5,994 nt of DNA from Gammaproteobacteria bacterium (GTDB lineage: Bacteria > Pseudomonadota > Gammaproteobacteria > HK1): NCBI GenBank assembly GCA_013042035.1, contig JABDQX010000328.1:1-5994 (forward strand), written 5' to 3'. Shown here one piece after another: positions 1 to 4,869 of the stretch. Position 1 is the stretch's first letter; each line of letters begins with the position of its first letter. A program made the translations under genes and the position numbers. The notes beneath the pieces are model-generated. The model saw nothing but the letters and a program-made list of their open reading frames with translations, had not been told where the DNA came from and ran no database searches.

Positions 1-5
1 GGTAA

Positions 6-85
6 TTTTGTTCGTATTCAAGGCGCGGCAACAGGCGCATAGTCGTTCTATGTAACTGTTGACGTAACGCAGAAAACGGACAAAA
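6..85. repeat. REP-like palindromic element (type A), possible terminator
   Basis: An imperfect palindrome of about 80 bp. The outer arms TTTTGTTCG (6-14) and CGGACAAAA (77-85) pair with one G.T. Inner arms CAACAG (29-34) and CTGTTG (56-61) are perfect. The innermost arms CATAG (38-42) and CTATG (48-52) enclose the 5-base loop TCGTT. GGCG near 22-25 can also pair with CGC at 68-70. It lies about 40 bp after the stop of the minus-strand LutA-like gene, so it could end that transcript, although there is no clean U-tract. The nested architecture is typical of dispersed extragenic palindromes. Only one copy is in the window, so repetition is inferred from form rather than seen. Confidence 0.6.
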
Positions 86-123
86 GGACAAGCAAGCTGG
101 TATGTTCTTTGATAGAAATCGCC

Positions 124-894
124 TTAACCGTCACTGTCTGTCAAGGTCACCCCCGCCAGCACTTCGGCCACGTGATATACGTTGCATTCGCTCCCCATGC
201 GCTTGAGTCGCCCGGCAATATTGAGCAGACATCCGAGGTCGCCGCCTAGCAGGTTGTTCGCGCCACTTTGATGGATGGCCGTTACCTTATTCGTCACGAT
301 GTGGGTCGAGATCTCCGGGTATTTGATACAAAAAGCGCCGCCAAAGCCGCAGCATACCCCGGGATGGGCCATCTCCCGGATTTCCAGTCCCTCGATACCC
401 TGAAGAAGGACCCTGGGCTGAGCGCGAATACCGAGTTTGCGCAGCCCGACGCAACTATCGTGGTAGGTCACAACACCTTCGTGGCCTGTGTCCAGCCGCT
501 TGATTGGACAGATATCCACAAGGAAGCTGGTAAGTTCGAAGCACCGCTCGGAAAATTGCCTGGCGCGGGACTCCCACTCGGGGTCGCCGGCAAACAGATC
601 GGGATAGTGGCCTTTGAGCATATGGGCGCAGGAACCGGAGGGAACAATAATGTATTCGAACCCCTCGAACCGCGTGATCACCTGCCGCGCCAAGGCCCGT
701 GCACCAACGATATCGCCGCTGTTGTAGGCGAACTGTCCGCAGCAGGTCTGTTCCTCGGGCACCGCCACCTGGCACCCGGCGTTGGATAGCAGCTTCACAC
801 CAGCAAAACCTACCGTGGGGCGGAAGAAATTCACAAGACAGGTAACAAAGAATCCGACTCGTGGATTGAAGTGAGGGGTTGTGTGGGTGTTCAT
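124..894 (-). CDS. lutA: LutA/YkgE-type (Fe-S)-binding cysteine-rich protein
   Basis: 256 aa, close to the usual LutA/YkgE length (about 240). It carries two cysteine-rich CCG domains (the DUF224 type also found in GlpC and heterodisulfide reductase subunit B). Half one has C19 in FVTCLV, C51-C52 in QTCCGQ and C89 in GSC. Half two has C148 in HDSC, C181-C182 in VCCGFGG and C222 in GDLGC. In characterised lactate-oxidation systems LutA works with the iron-sulfur proteins LutB and LutC in cytoplasmic oxidation of L-lactate to pyruvate. It starts 18 bp after the stop of the upstream TRAP binding-protein gene on the same strand, which suggests one transcript and a linked substrate. No strong Shine-Dalgarno sequence precedes this ATG, so translation may be coupled to the upstream gene. 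The first ~11 residues are an extension relative to typical starts at the RVGFFVTC segment. LutB and LutC are not in the window. A glycolate oxidase or other CCG-protein role cannot be excluded. Confidence 0.85.
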   Translation of the reverse strand: MNTHTTPHFNPRVGFFVTCLVNFFRPTVGFAGVKLLSNAGCQVAVPEEQTCCGQFAYNSGDIVGARALARQVITRFEGFEYIIVPSGSCAHMLKGHYPDLFAGDPEWESRARQFSERCFELTSFLVDICPIKRLDTGHEGVVTYHDSCVGLRKLGIRAQPRVLLQGIEGLEIREMAHPGVCCGFGGAFCIKYPEISTHIVTNKVTAIHQSGANNLLGGDLGCLLNIAGRLKRMGSECNVYHVAEVLAGVTLTDSDG

Positions 895-912
895 TCTATA
901 TTTAGCGTCCGT

Positions 913-2004
913 CTATTTTGGCGTCCGTGCCCGGCTCCGGGGTAGGAAGGCATGGGATTCCCACAGATCGTATTGGGCGCGAAATGCCGATAGATCCTCC
1001 CACACCGTCTTGAAAAAGGCGTCTTTTGCTATTTCTTCGGCCACCACTTCCTGCCACGTGCGCTCGAACAGCGCAAGCATTTCGTCGTCCCAATAGCGGA
1101 TATCCACGCCATGTTCATCACGGTTGCGCTCAATAACGGCTGCCTGGATCGCCTCGCCGTGCGCGAAGGAATCCATCATGGATGCCTTACAGGTCATTTC
1201 CACCAGCCGCTGCTGGCCGTGGGTCATCTTGTTCCATTGGTCATTATTGATCAGCAGCTCCAGGACCGTGGCCTGCTGGTGCCAACCCGGAAAGTAGTTG
1301 TACTTCGCGATCTTATAAAACCCCAATCGCTCATCGATGGCCGGGCTTGAAAACTCCGTGGCATCCAGCGCCCCTTTTTCCAGCGCCGGAAAAATCTCGC
1401 CACCGGGTAGCAGGGTGGTCGCCGTACCGAGCTTTTGCAGCACCTTGCCCCCCAAGCCCGGAAAACGTATGTTGATCCCCTGGAGGTCTTTTTCATCCCT
1501 GATCTCCTTGGTAAACCAACCCGATGTCTCGGCCGCGATGAGTGCGCAGGGCAATACATGTACGTTCTTCCCGGCATCCTTGTACATCCGCTGGTATAGC
1601 TTCAATCCATTACCGTAGTACATCCACGCCATGTACTCCCCGGCCTCCGGCCCAAAGGGGATGGCGGAAAAAAACGGCGCGGCCGGCATCTCACCTACCC
1701 AATAGACCGCAGCGGCATATCCCGCATTGACCTTGCCCGAGGAAACCGCGCCCAGGATCTCGAAAGGCGCCACCAGCTTGTTCGGCTCATAGATCTTGAC
1801 TTTGATGCTACCGCCGCTTGCCGTTTCCAGATCGTCCTTGAACTTCACGATGGGCGAACCGAGTGCCGGAAGCTTGGTGGAAAAGGCGATGGGGACCTTC
1901 AGCAATACCGGTTTAACCTTTGCCGCCTCGGCGGCATTGGGGATCGCAATGAGACCCATCGAAAAGACAAAGAGCATTAGTAGGTACGATGAAATGTGTC
2001 TCAT
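913..2004 (-). CDS. TRAP transporter periplasmic solute-binding protein (DctP superfamily, TakP/mannitol-like branch)
   Basis: 363 aa. An N-terminal signal peptide has a hydrophobic core at residues 7-21 and probable cleavage near AEA/AK (about residue 27), so the mature protein is periplasmic. The middle shows the DctP signature: GINIRFPGLGGKVLQKLG (176-193) with the conserved ligand-binding arginine R180, then LPGGEIFPALEKG and DATEF (199-218), and the LGFYKIAKYNYFPGW block (227-241) typical of TakP-like proteins. Members of this branch bind 2-oxo acids (TakP) or lactate, which fits the LutA-like gene 18 bp downstream. The C-terminus ends in a basic LPRSRARTPK tail that may be unstructured. 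The ATG at 2004 is supported by an AGGAG six bases upstream. The DctQ and DctM membrane subunits are not visible, so it may serve a transporter encoded elsewhere. The ligand is inferred from context and not from residues I can verify. Confidence 0.92.
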   Translation of the reverse strand: MRHISSYLLMLFVFSMGLIAIPNAAEAAKVKPVLLKVPIAFSTKLPALGSPIVKFKDDLETASGGSIKVKIYEPNKLVAPFEILGAVSSGKVNAGYAAAVYWVGEMPAAPFFSAIPFGPEAGEYMAWMYYGNGLKLYQRMYKDAGKNVHVLPCALIAAETSGWFTKEIRDEKDLQGINIRFPGLGGKVLQKLGTATTLLPGGEIFPALEKGALDATEFSSPAIDERLGFYKIAKYNYFPGWHQQATVLELLINNDQWNKMTHGQQRLVEMTCKASMMDSFAHGEAIQAAVIERNRDEHGVDIRYWDDEMLALFERTWQEVVAEEIAKDAFFKTVWEDLSAFRAQYDLWESHAFLPRSRARTPK

Positions 2005-2010
2005 GGATAT

Positions 2011-2015
2011 CTCCT
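2011..2015 (-). promoter_or_regulatory. Shine-Dalgarno sequence of the TRAP binding-protein gene
   Basis: AGGAG on the minus strand, six bases before the ATG at 2004. It fixes the start of the solute-binding protein and agrees with the signal peptide beginning at that Met. Confidence 0.75.
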
Positions 2016-2076
2016 GGCGGATTTGGTTAGCACCTATGAGAATCTGTTTGGTTAAATATCGTAGCGAAAAAGCGGG

Positions 2077-2156
2077 GAATCGATGCCATTTTTTCGCAAA
2101 TTCGAGCTCAATAGTAAACTATTGGCCGGGAATTTGCGCAAAACACGGGCCGATTC
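2077..2156. repeat. Palindromic repeat (type B), copy 1
   Basis: An 80 bp nested palindrome in the divergent gap between the TRAP gene and sufE. Perfect outer arms GAATCG (2077-2082) and CGATTC (2151-2156) enclose CGCAAATTC (2095-2103) pairing with GAATTTGCG (2130-2138), and a central AATAGT-AA-ACTATT (2110-2123). It shares its plan and much of its sequence with the element at 3932-4014, including an identical 16-base block GAATTTGCGCAAAACA (2130-2145). It contains no ORF. The element could be a REP/MITE-like unit mobilised in trans, and as RNA it would form a long hairpin. Confidence 0.75.
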
Positions 2157-2224
2157 AGCCGATATCACTTTAACCAGACAGGCTCGCAATCATCGGTGGG
2201 CATGTCCGCGCAAAGCGGGTAAAA

Positions 2225-2252
2225 TTGCAACCAACATCTATTTTCTTATAAT
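2225..2252 (+). promoter_or_regulatory. Sigma70-like promoter for sufE and the nuclease gene
   Basis: TTGCAA (2225-2230) as -35, a 16-base spacer, and the consensus -10 TATAAT (2247-2252). Transcription should begin near 2258-2260, giving a leader of about 50 nt before the sufE ATG. It stands in an AT-rich stretch of an otherwise GC-richer region. The -10 overlaps the left arm of an inverted repeat (2251-2261), so a bound regulator could block it. Confidence 0.6.
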
Positions 2253-2304
2253 TTTGCTCCGATAAATAATTCCACGGAGCGAGATTATTCATGCGGAGCA
2301 AAAT
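2251..2304. repeat. Inverted/direct repeat cluster at the sufE promoter (possible operator)
   Basis: ATTTTGCTCCG (2251-2261) is the exact reverse complement of CGGAGCAAAAT (2294-2304), giving perfect 11 bp arms around a 32-base spacer. A further CGGAGC at 2275-2280 lies 19 bases before the CGGAGC at 2294, each preceded by an ATT-rich word (AATTCCA, TATTCATG). The left arm covers the end of the -10 and the predicted start site. The right arm contains the GGAG (2295-2298) that is the best ribosome-binding candidate for sufE. It could be an operator with three half-sites or, if transcription starts far enough upstream, a hairpin that hides the ribosome site. I do not recognise the regulator; it does not look like an IscR site. 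Confidence 0.45.
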
Positions 2305-2310
2305 CATCCT

Positions 2311-2730
2311 ATGACTGTTATCGACCAACTCGTTGAAGATTTCGAACTCCTGGGCGACTGGGACGAGCGTTTTAATTACATCATGGATCTCGGCGAAAAA
2401 CTCCCGGCCATGCCAGAGGAAGATAAAACCGATAAAACCCTCGTTCAGGGATGCACGAGTCAGTCCTGGGTCAAGGGATGGTTCACGGATGGTAAATTCG
2501 ATTTCATCGCCGACAGCGAAGCCCTCATGGGCCGTGGAATGCTGGCCTTCGCGCGAAGCCTTTACGCGGGCAAGACAGCCGAGGAAATGCTGGCGATCGA
2601 TCTGCTGGATTTCGCCACCCGAACCGGTCTCATGGAGCATCTAACCCCAACGCGCCAGAAGGGATTGCACGCATTGATTATGCTGCTTCGCAAGCTTGCC
2701 ACCGAACAGCAGACCCTGGCAGCGAAATGA
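2311..2730 (+). CDS. sufE: SufE family cysteine desulfuration protein
   Basis: 139 aa, the normal SufE length (E. coli SufE is 138 aa). SufE takes sulfane sulfur from the cysteine desulfurase SufS onto one cysteine and passes it to the SufBCD scaffold for Fe-S cluster assembly in the cytoplasm. The acceptor is C48 in the conserved QGCTSQ motif, and it is the only cysteine in the protein. Other family blocks are the DWDERFNYIMDLGEKLP helix (16-32), the DSEALMGRGMLA segment, and the C-terminal HLTPTRQKGL motif. The start is the ATG at 2311, with GGAG at 2295-2298 at a rather long 12-base spacing; the ATG at 2291 is out of frame. The gene is separate from sufS and the other suf genes in this window and overlaps a nuclease-fold gene by 4 bp. 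The CsdE paralogue is an alternative, but the QGC-SQ motif favours SufE. Confidence 0.93.
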   Translation: MTVIDQLVEDFELLGDWDERFNYIMDLGEKLPAMPEEDKTDKTLVQGCTSQSWVKGWFTDGKFDFIADSEALMGRGMLAFARSLYAGKTAEEMLAIDLLDFATRTGLMEHLTPTRQKGLHALIMLLRKLATEQQTLAAK

Positions 2731-3044
2731 CTGATTATCACCATTATCGTTGCCATGTTTCACGGGTGGTGGACGGCGACACCGTCGATTTGGTGGTGGA
2801 TTTGGGGTTTCGGATCAGTATCGACGTGCGGGTACGGCTGGCGGGAATCGATGCGCCGGAACGCTATACAGAGGACGGGAAAAAGGCCACCGCCAGAATG
2901 AATGAACTGGCCTCCGGGATCACATCGGTCAGAACGGAGAAAACCGGTAAATATGGCCGCTGGCTGGCCACGCTCCATGATCGGGACGGGCGCGATATCA
3001 ACGCGCTGCTTGTGGAAGAAGGCCATGCGCGACTCTGGCGCTGA
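2727..3044 (+). CDS. Small thermonuclease-fold (SNase-like) protein
   Basis: 105 aa. It is a staphylococcal-nuclease-type OB-fold domain without signal peptide or membrane segment, so probably cytoplasmic. VVDGDTVDL (14-22) supplies the Ca-binding aspartate (D18, matching SNase D21). RLAGIDAPE (37-45) supplies R37, D42 and E45 (matching R35, D40, E43). TGKYGRWLA (73-81) supplies R78 (matching R87). All catalytic positions are therefore present and the enzyme could cleave DNA or RNA phosphodiester bonds. The chain ends at ARLWR, shorter than SNase, and lacks the C-terminal helix beyond the NALLVEEGHA segment. The ATG overlaps the sufE stop in an ATGA, indicating translational coupling with sufE. 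No function linking it to sulfur transfer is known to me. Confidence 0.85.
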   Translation: MTDYHHYRCHVSRVVDGDTVDLVVDLGFRISIDVRVRLAGIDAPERYTEDGKKATARMNELASGITSVRTEKTGKYGRWLATLHDRDGRDINALLVEEGHARLWR

Positions 3045-3068
3045 GAGCCTGTCTGAAAAATCCCCACT

Positions 3069-3242
3069 CTACTGCGGCGGCCCCCGAATTGTGGCCCGCC
3101 GCGTTGCGAAAGAGTGAGAAATCTCGTCATCCACCCAGTCCGGCAACTCGCCAAAACGCCTGATAAACAGGCAGCGCAATACGGCAATTTCACCTTCCGT
3201 CCGGCCTTCCTCCCTTCCTTCCTGTTTGGCGCTGTCGATCAT
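3069..3242 (-). pseudogene. C-terminal remnant of an Rpn/PD-(D/E)XK nuclease-transposase family protein
   Basis: The minus strand reads a 57-codon frame beginning MIDSAKQEGREEGRTEGE and continuing through LRCLFIRRFGELPDWVDDEI. The KQEGREEGRTEG charged repeat followed by RRFG-LP-WV is the usual C-terminal tail of Rpn-type (recombination-promoting nuclease, formerly 'transposase YhgA/DUF4351-like') proteins, which are about 280-320 aa. The catalytic N-terminal domain is absent: a stop lies three codons upstream of this Met, and the neighbouring toxin promoter begins there. After DDEI the normal tail is lost (SHSFATRR... to a stop at 3069), possibly by frameshift. It is most likely a non-functional scar of a mobile nuclease gene truncated when the toxin-antitoxin module or its flank arrived. 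Family assignment rests on motif recognition only. Confidence 0.6.
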
Positions 3243-3254
3243 TCCCGGTCAGCA

Positions 3255-3282
3255 TTGACTCAGTAATCCAATGGATTACAAT
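3255..3282 (+). promoter_or_regulatory. Sigma70-like promoter of the toxin-antitoxin operon
   Basis: TTGACT (3255-3260), a 16-base spacer, and TACAAT (3277-3282). The predicted start falls at about 3288-3290, which is the toxin ATG at 3289. The mRNA would therefore be leaderless, in keeping with the absence of any Shine-Dalgarno sequence in front of that ATG. Confidence 0.65.
3263..3279. promoter_or_regulatory. Inverted-repeat operator in the toxin-antitoxin promoter
   Basis: GTAATCC-AAT-GGATTAC is a perfect palindrome with 7-base arms and a 3-base centre. It fills most of the -35/-10 spacer and the first part of the -10. This is the position expected for autorepression by the Xre-family antitoxin, alone or with the toxin. 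That the antitoxin binds it is inferred. Confidence 0.6.
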
Positions 3283-3288
3283 TACGCC

Positions 3289-3621
3289 ATGCAAACAATT
3301 GTCGAATTACCGGAATTTCAACGCCGGGCCAGTGCATTGTTAACAGATACAGAGAAGCAAAGTCTCATCGACTACCTGGCGGCGCATCCGCGATCCGGGG
3401 TTATCATGCAGGGCACAGGTGGCGTCCGGAAACTTCGTTGGGCATCGAGTGGCAAGGGAAAAAGTAGAGGCGCCAGAGTGATCTATTACTACCACAATGA
3501 ATCTGTTCCTCTGTTTTTATTGACGGTATTCGGCAAAAGCGAAAAAGATAATTTATCGAAGGCCGAGCGCAATGAACTCGGCGCTCTTACAAAGCTGTTG
3601 GCAAAAAACTATGGCGGTTGA
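3289..3621 (+). CDS. RelE/HigB-like toxin of a type II toxin-antitoxin system
   Basis: 110 aa from the ATG at 3289. The sequence follows the RelE/ParE-superfamily branch that is encoded ahead of an Xre antitoxin. It has MQTIVELPEFQRRA at the N-terminus, the GGVRKLRWA segment (45-53) with basic residues, GARVIYYYHN (61-70) in the central beta strands, and LLTVFGKSEKDNLSKAERNEL (78-98). Such toxins are usually ribosome-associated mRNA interferases that arrest translation; the catalytic activity here is inferred. An in-frame ATG at 3271 lies inside the promoter and operator and is rejected as the start. No ribosome site precedes 3289, consistent with leaderless translation. The antitoxin begins 1 bp after the stop, or overlaps by 11 bp. 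Codon use appears somewhat AT-richer than in flanking genes, a possible sign of transfer. Confidence 0.88.
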   Translation: MQTIVELPEFQRRASALLTDTEKQSLIDYLAAHPRSGVIMQGTGGVRKLRWASSGKGKSRGARVIYYYHNESVPLFLLTVFGKSEKDNLSKAERNELGALTKLLAKNYGG

Positions 3622-3622
3622 A

Positions 3623-3907
3623 ATGTCTGAATTCTTTTACAGCATCAAGCAAGGGTTGGGGGAAGCAATCGGCTATTCCGAAGACCGATGCCCCGAGGCG
3701 GTGGTACACGAATTTTCGCCCGTTGATGTGAAAAACATTCGCGCCAGGATGAACATGACTCAAATGGAATTCGCGTCTGCCTTCGGCATCAGCGTGAGTA
3801 CGCTCCGTCATTGGGAGCGCGGCGATCGCGTCCCGCAAGGTCCCGCGCTGGTATTACTCAACGTTGTCCAAAAGGAACCTCAGGCGGTGTTGCGGGCGCT
3901 GCGCTAG
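3623..3907 (+). CDS. Xre-family antitoxin (HigA/NadS-like)
   Basis: 94 aa from the ATG at 3623, which follows the toxin stop after a single base (TGAAATG); an alternative in-frame ATG at 3611 gives 98 aa and an 11 bp overlap. The N-terminal SIKQGLGEAIGYSED segment (7-21) and the following FSPVDVKNIRARMNMTQ are characteristic of the NadS/HigA-2-like group. The Xre helix-turn-helix lies at about residues 34-70, with TQMEFASAFGISVSTLRHWE (46-65) holding both helices. The C-terminal PQGPALVLLNVVQKEPQAVL is the typical dimer and toxin-contact end. Expected roles are to neutralise the toxin and to repress the operon at 3263-3279. Neither start has a convincing Shine-Dalgarno sequence, so coupling to toxin translation is likely. 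A longer frame back to 3572 exists but does not match the family. Confidence 0.88.
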   Translation: MSEFFYSIKQGLGEAIGYSEDRCPEAVVHEFSPVDVKNIRARMNMTQMEFASAFGISVSTLRHWERGDRVPQGPALVLLNVVQKEPQAVLRALR

Positions 3908-3931
3908 GAGTCTGTCCGGGTTATTGGGATC

Positions 3932-4014
3932 GAAATTGTGGCCATTCTTGCGCCAAACTCGAGGACGATAGTGGACTATTTGACGAGAATTTGCGCAAAA
4001 CAGGGACCAATTTC
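3932..4014. repeat. Palindromic repeat (type B), copy 2; possible bidirectional terminator
   Basis: An 83 bp nested palindrome with perfect outer arms GAAATTG (3932-3938) and CAATTTC (4008-4014). TTGCGC (3948-3953) pairs with GCGCAA (3993-3998), and the centre is ATAGT-GG-ACTAT (3968-3979). It shares the block GAATTTGCGCAAAACA (3987-4002) and the ATAGTnnACTATT core with the element at 2077-2156. Outer arms differ between the copies yet remain self-complementary, so pairing has been kept while sequence changed. It lies between the convergent antitoxin and TIGR00266 genes, where a hairpin followed by the T-rich run at 4019-4026 could end plus-strand transcripts. Confidence 0.75.
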
Positions 4015-4025
4015 CGGATTATTTT

Positions 4026-4086
4026 TCGTGTCTTTTCGTGTATTTCGTGGTTGAAAATCTTCCGTGGTTATGGCTCGGCCATGCTC
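4026..4086. repeat. CGTG-rich dispersed repeat module, copy 1
   Basis: TCGTGTCTTT (4026-4035) is followed by further TTCGTG units at 4036-4040 and 4045-4049, then GCTCGGCCATGCTC (4073-4086), 11 bp short of the TIGR00266 stop. The same two blocks in the same order recur at 4873-4915 at the 3' end of leuC. On the other strand it reads as the CACGAAA-type tandem I recall from many environmental proteobacteria. Its function is unknown. Confidence 0.5.
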
Positions 4087-4096
4087 TTCGTAAACA

Positions 4097-4834
4097 CTAG
4101 CCGTCTTCGTTCGAGGTGAGTTTTGGCATTCGCGCCAGGATACGGTCGGCCAGCCTCGAAAATGGCAGGCTTTGCAGATAAACCGTGCCGGTACCGCTCA
4201 GTGTCGTCAGAAACAGGCCTTCCCCACCGAAAAACATGGATTTAAGACCACCCGCGAGCTTAATGTCATATTCGATGCCCGGACTGAAGGCGACAAGGCA
4301 ACCCGTATCGACCCGGATGCTTTCATCGTTCAAATGCTTCTCGACAACGGTCCCGCCGGCATGGACAAAGGCCATCCCATCGCCGCGCAGGTGCTGAAGG
4401 ATGAATCCTTCTCCACCGAAAAAACCCGCCCCCAGCCGTTTGTTGAAGGCAATGCCCACCTCCGTACCGAGAGCGGCGCACAGAAAAGCGTCTTTCTGGC
4501 AAATAAGTTCGCCACCGATTTTTGCCATGTCGACCGCGATGATCCTGCCGGGGTAGGGCGCGGCAAACGCCACTCGCCGTTTGTCCCCGCCGCCGGTGTT
4601 GGTGAAATGGGTCATGAACACCGATTCGCCCGTCAGCATCCGCTTGCCCACACCGAAAAGCTTGCCGATAACGCCCGTGGAACCGTCCCCCATTTTGGCC
4701 TCGAACGAGATATCGTCCTCCATCCAGTTCATGGCACCGGCTTCGGCGATCACGGTTTCACCCGAATCGAGCGCGACCTCGACGACCTGTGTTTCTTGGC
4801 CCATGATCTCATAATCGATTTCGTGGCATTTCAT
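4097..4834 (-). CDS. TIGR00266/AIM24 family protein
   Basis: 245 aa, the usual length for the TIGR00266 (AIM24, formerly DUF124) family of soluble beta-barrel proteins with no settled biochemical role in bacteria; the eukaryotic AIM24 is mitochondrial. Family landmarks are ETVIAEAGAMNWMEDDI (26-42), PGRIIAVDM (95-103), TGCLVAFSPGIEYDI (177-191) and LSGTGTVYLQSLPF (212-225). The motif FFGGEG occurs twice (138-143 and 201-206), each followed by two to three hydrophobic residues and a glycine-rich turn, showing the internal duplication of the fold. No signal peptide or membrane segment is seen. The ATG at 4834 has an excellent AAGGAGAG eight bases upstream. It lies 35 bp after the leuC stop on the same strand, so it may be co-transcribed with leuC, but it has its own strong ribosome site. 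Confidence 0.92.
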   Translation of the reverse strand: MKCHEIDYEIMGQETQVVEVALDSGETVIAEAGAMNWMEDDISFEAKMGDGSTGVIGKLFGVGKRMLTGESVFMTHFTNTGGGDKRRVAFAAPYPGRIIAVDMAKIGGELICQKDAFLCAALGTEVGIAFNKRLGAGFFGGEGFILQHLRGDGMAFVHAGGTVVEKHLNDESIRVDTGCLVAFSPGIEYDIKLAGGLKSMFFGGEGLFLTTLSGTGTVYLQSLPFSRLADRILARMPKLTSNEDG

Positions 4835-4841
4835 GTTGGTT

Positions 4842-4849
4842 CTCTCCTT
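4842..4849 (-). promoter_or_regulatory. Strong Shine-Dalgarno sequence of the TIGR00266 gene
   Basis: AAGGAGAG on the minus strand, seven bases from the ATG at 4834. It decides the start and is the strongest ribosome site in the window. Confidence 0.75.
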
Positions 4850-4869
4850 GGATTACAATTCGAGCGCTA

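Noticed and set aside
268..789. A 173-codon plus-strand frame
   Set aside because: It lies wholly antisense to the LutA-like gene, whose cysteine motifs show which strand is coding.
905..928. 8-base direct repeat GCGTCCGT, twice, 16 bases apart, at the TRAP-lutA junction
   Set aside because: Short, partly within the TRAP coding tail, and can arise by chance; no associated structure was seen.
2058..2063. Possible -10 (TACGAT, minus strand) for the TRAP gene
   Set aside because: No acceptable -35 at the right distance, so the promoter of this unit cannot be placed.
2206..2218. Small hairpin CCGC-GCAAA-GCGG upstream of the sufE promoter
   Set aside because: Only a 4 bp stem with no T-run; too weak to call a terminator or operator.
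2170..2640. A 156-codon minus-strand frame across sufE and its promoter
   Set aside because: It is the mirror of sufE and runs into intergenic repeats; no domain is visible.
3271..3288. Earlier in-frame ATG for the toxin
   Set aside because: It lies inside the operator and the -10 region and upstream of the predicted transcription start; family members start at the MQT-like position.
3572..3622. N-terminal extension of the antitoxin
   Set aside because: It overlaps the end of the toxin gene out of frame and does not resemble NadS/HigA N-termini; starts at 3623 or 3611 fit better.
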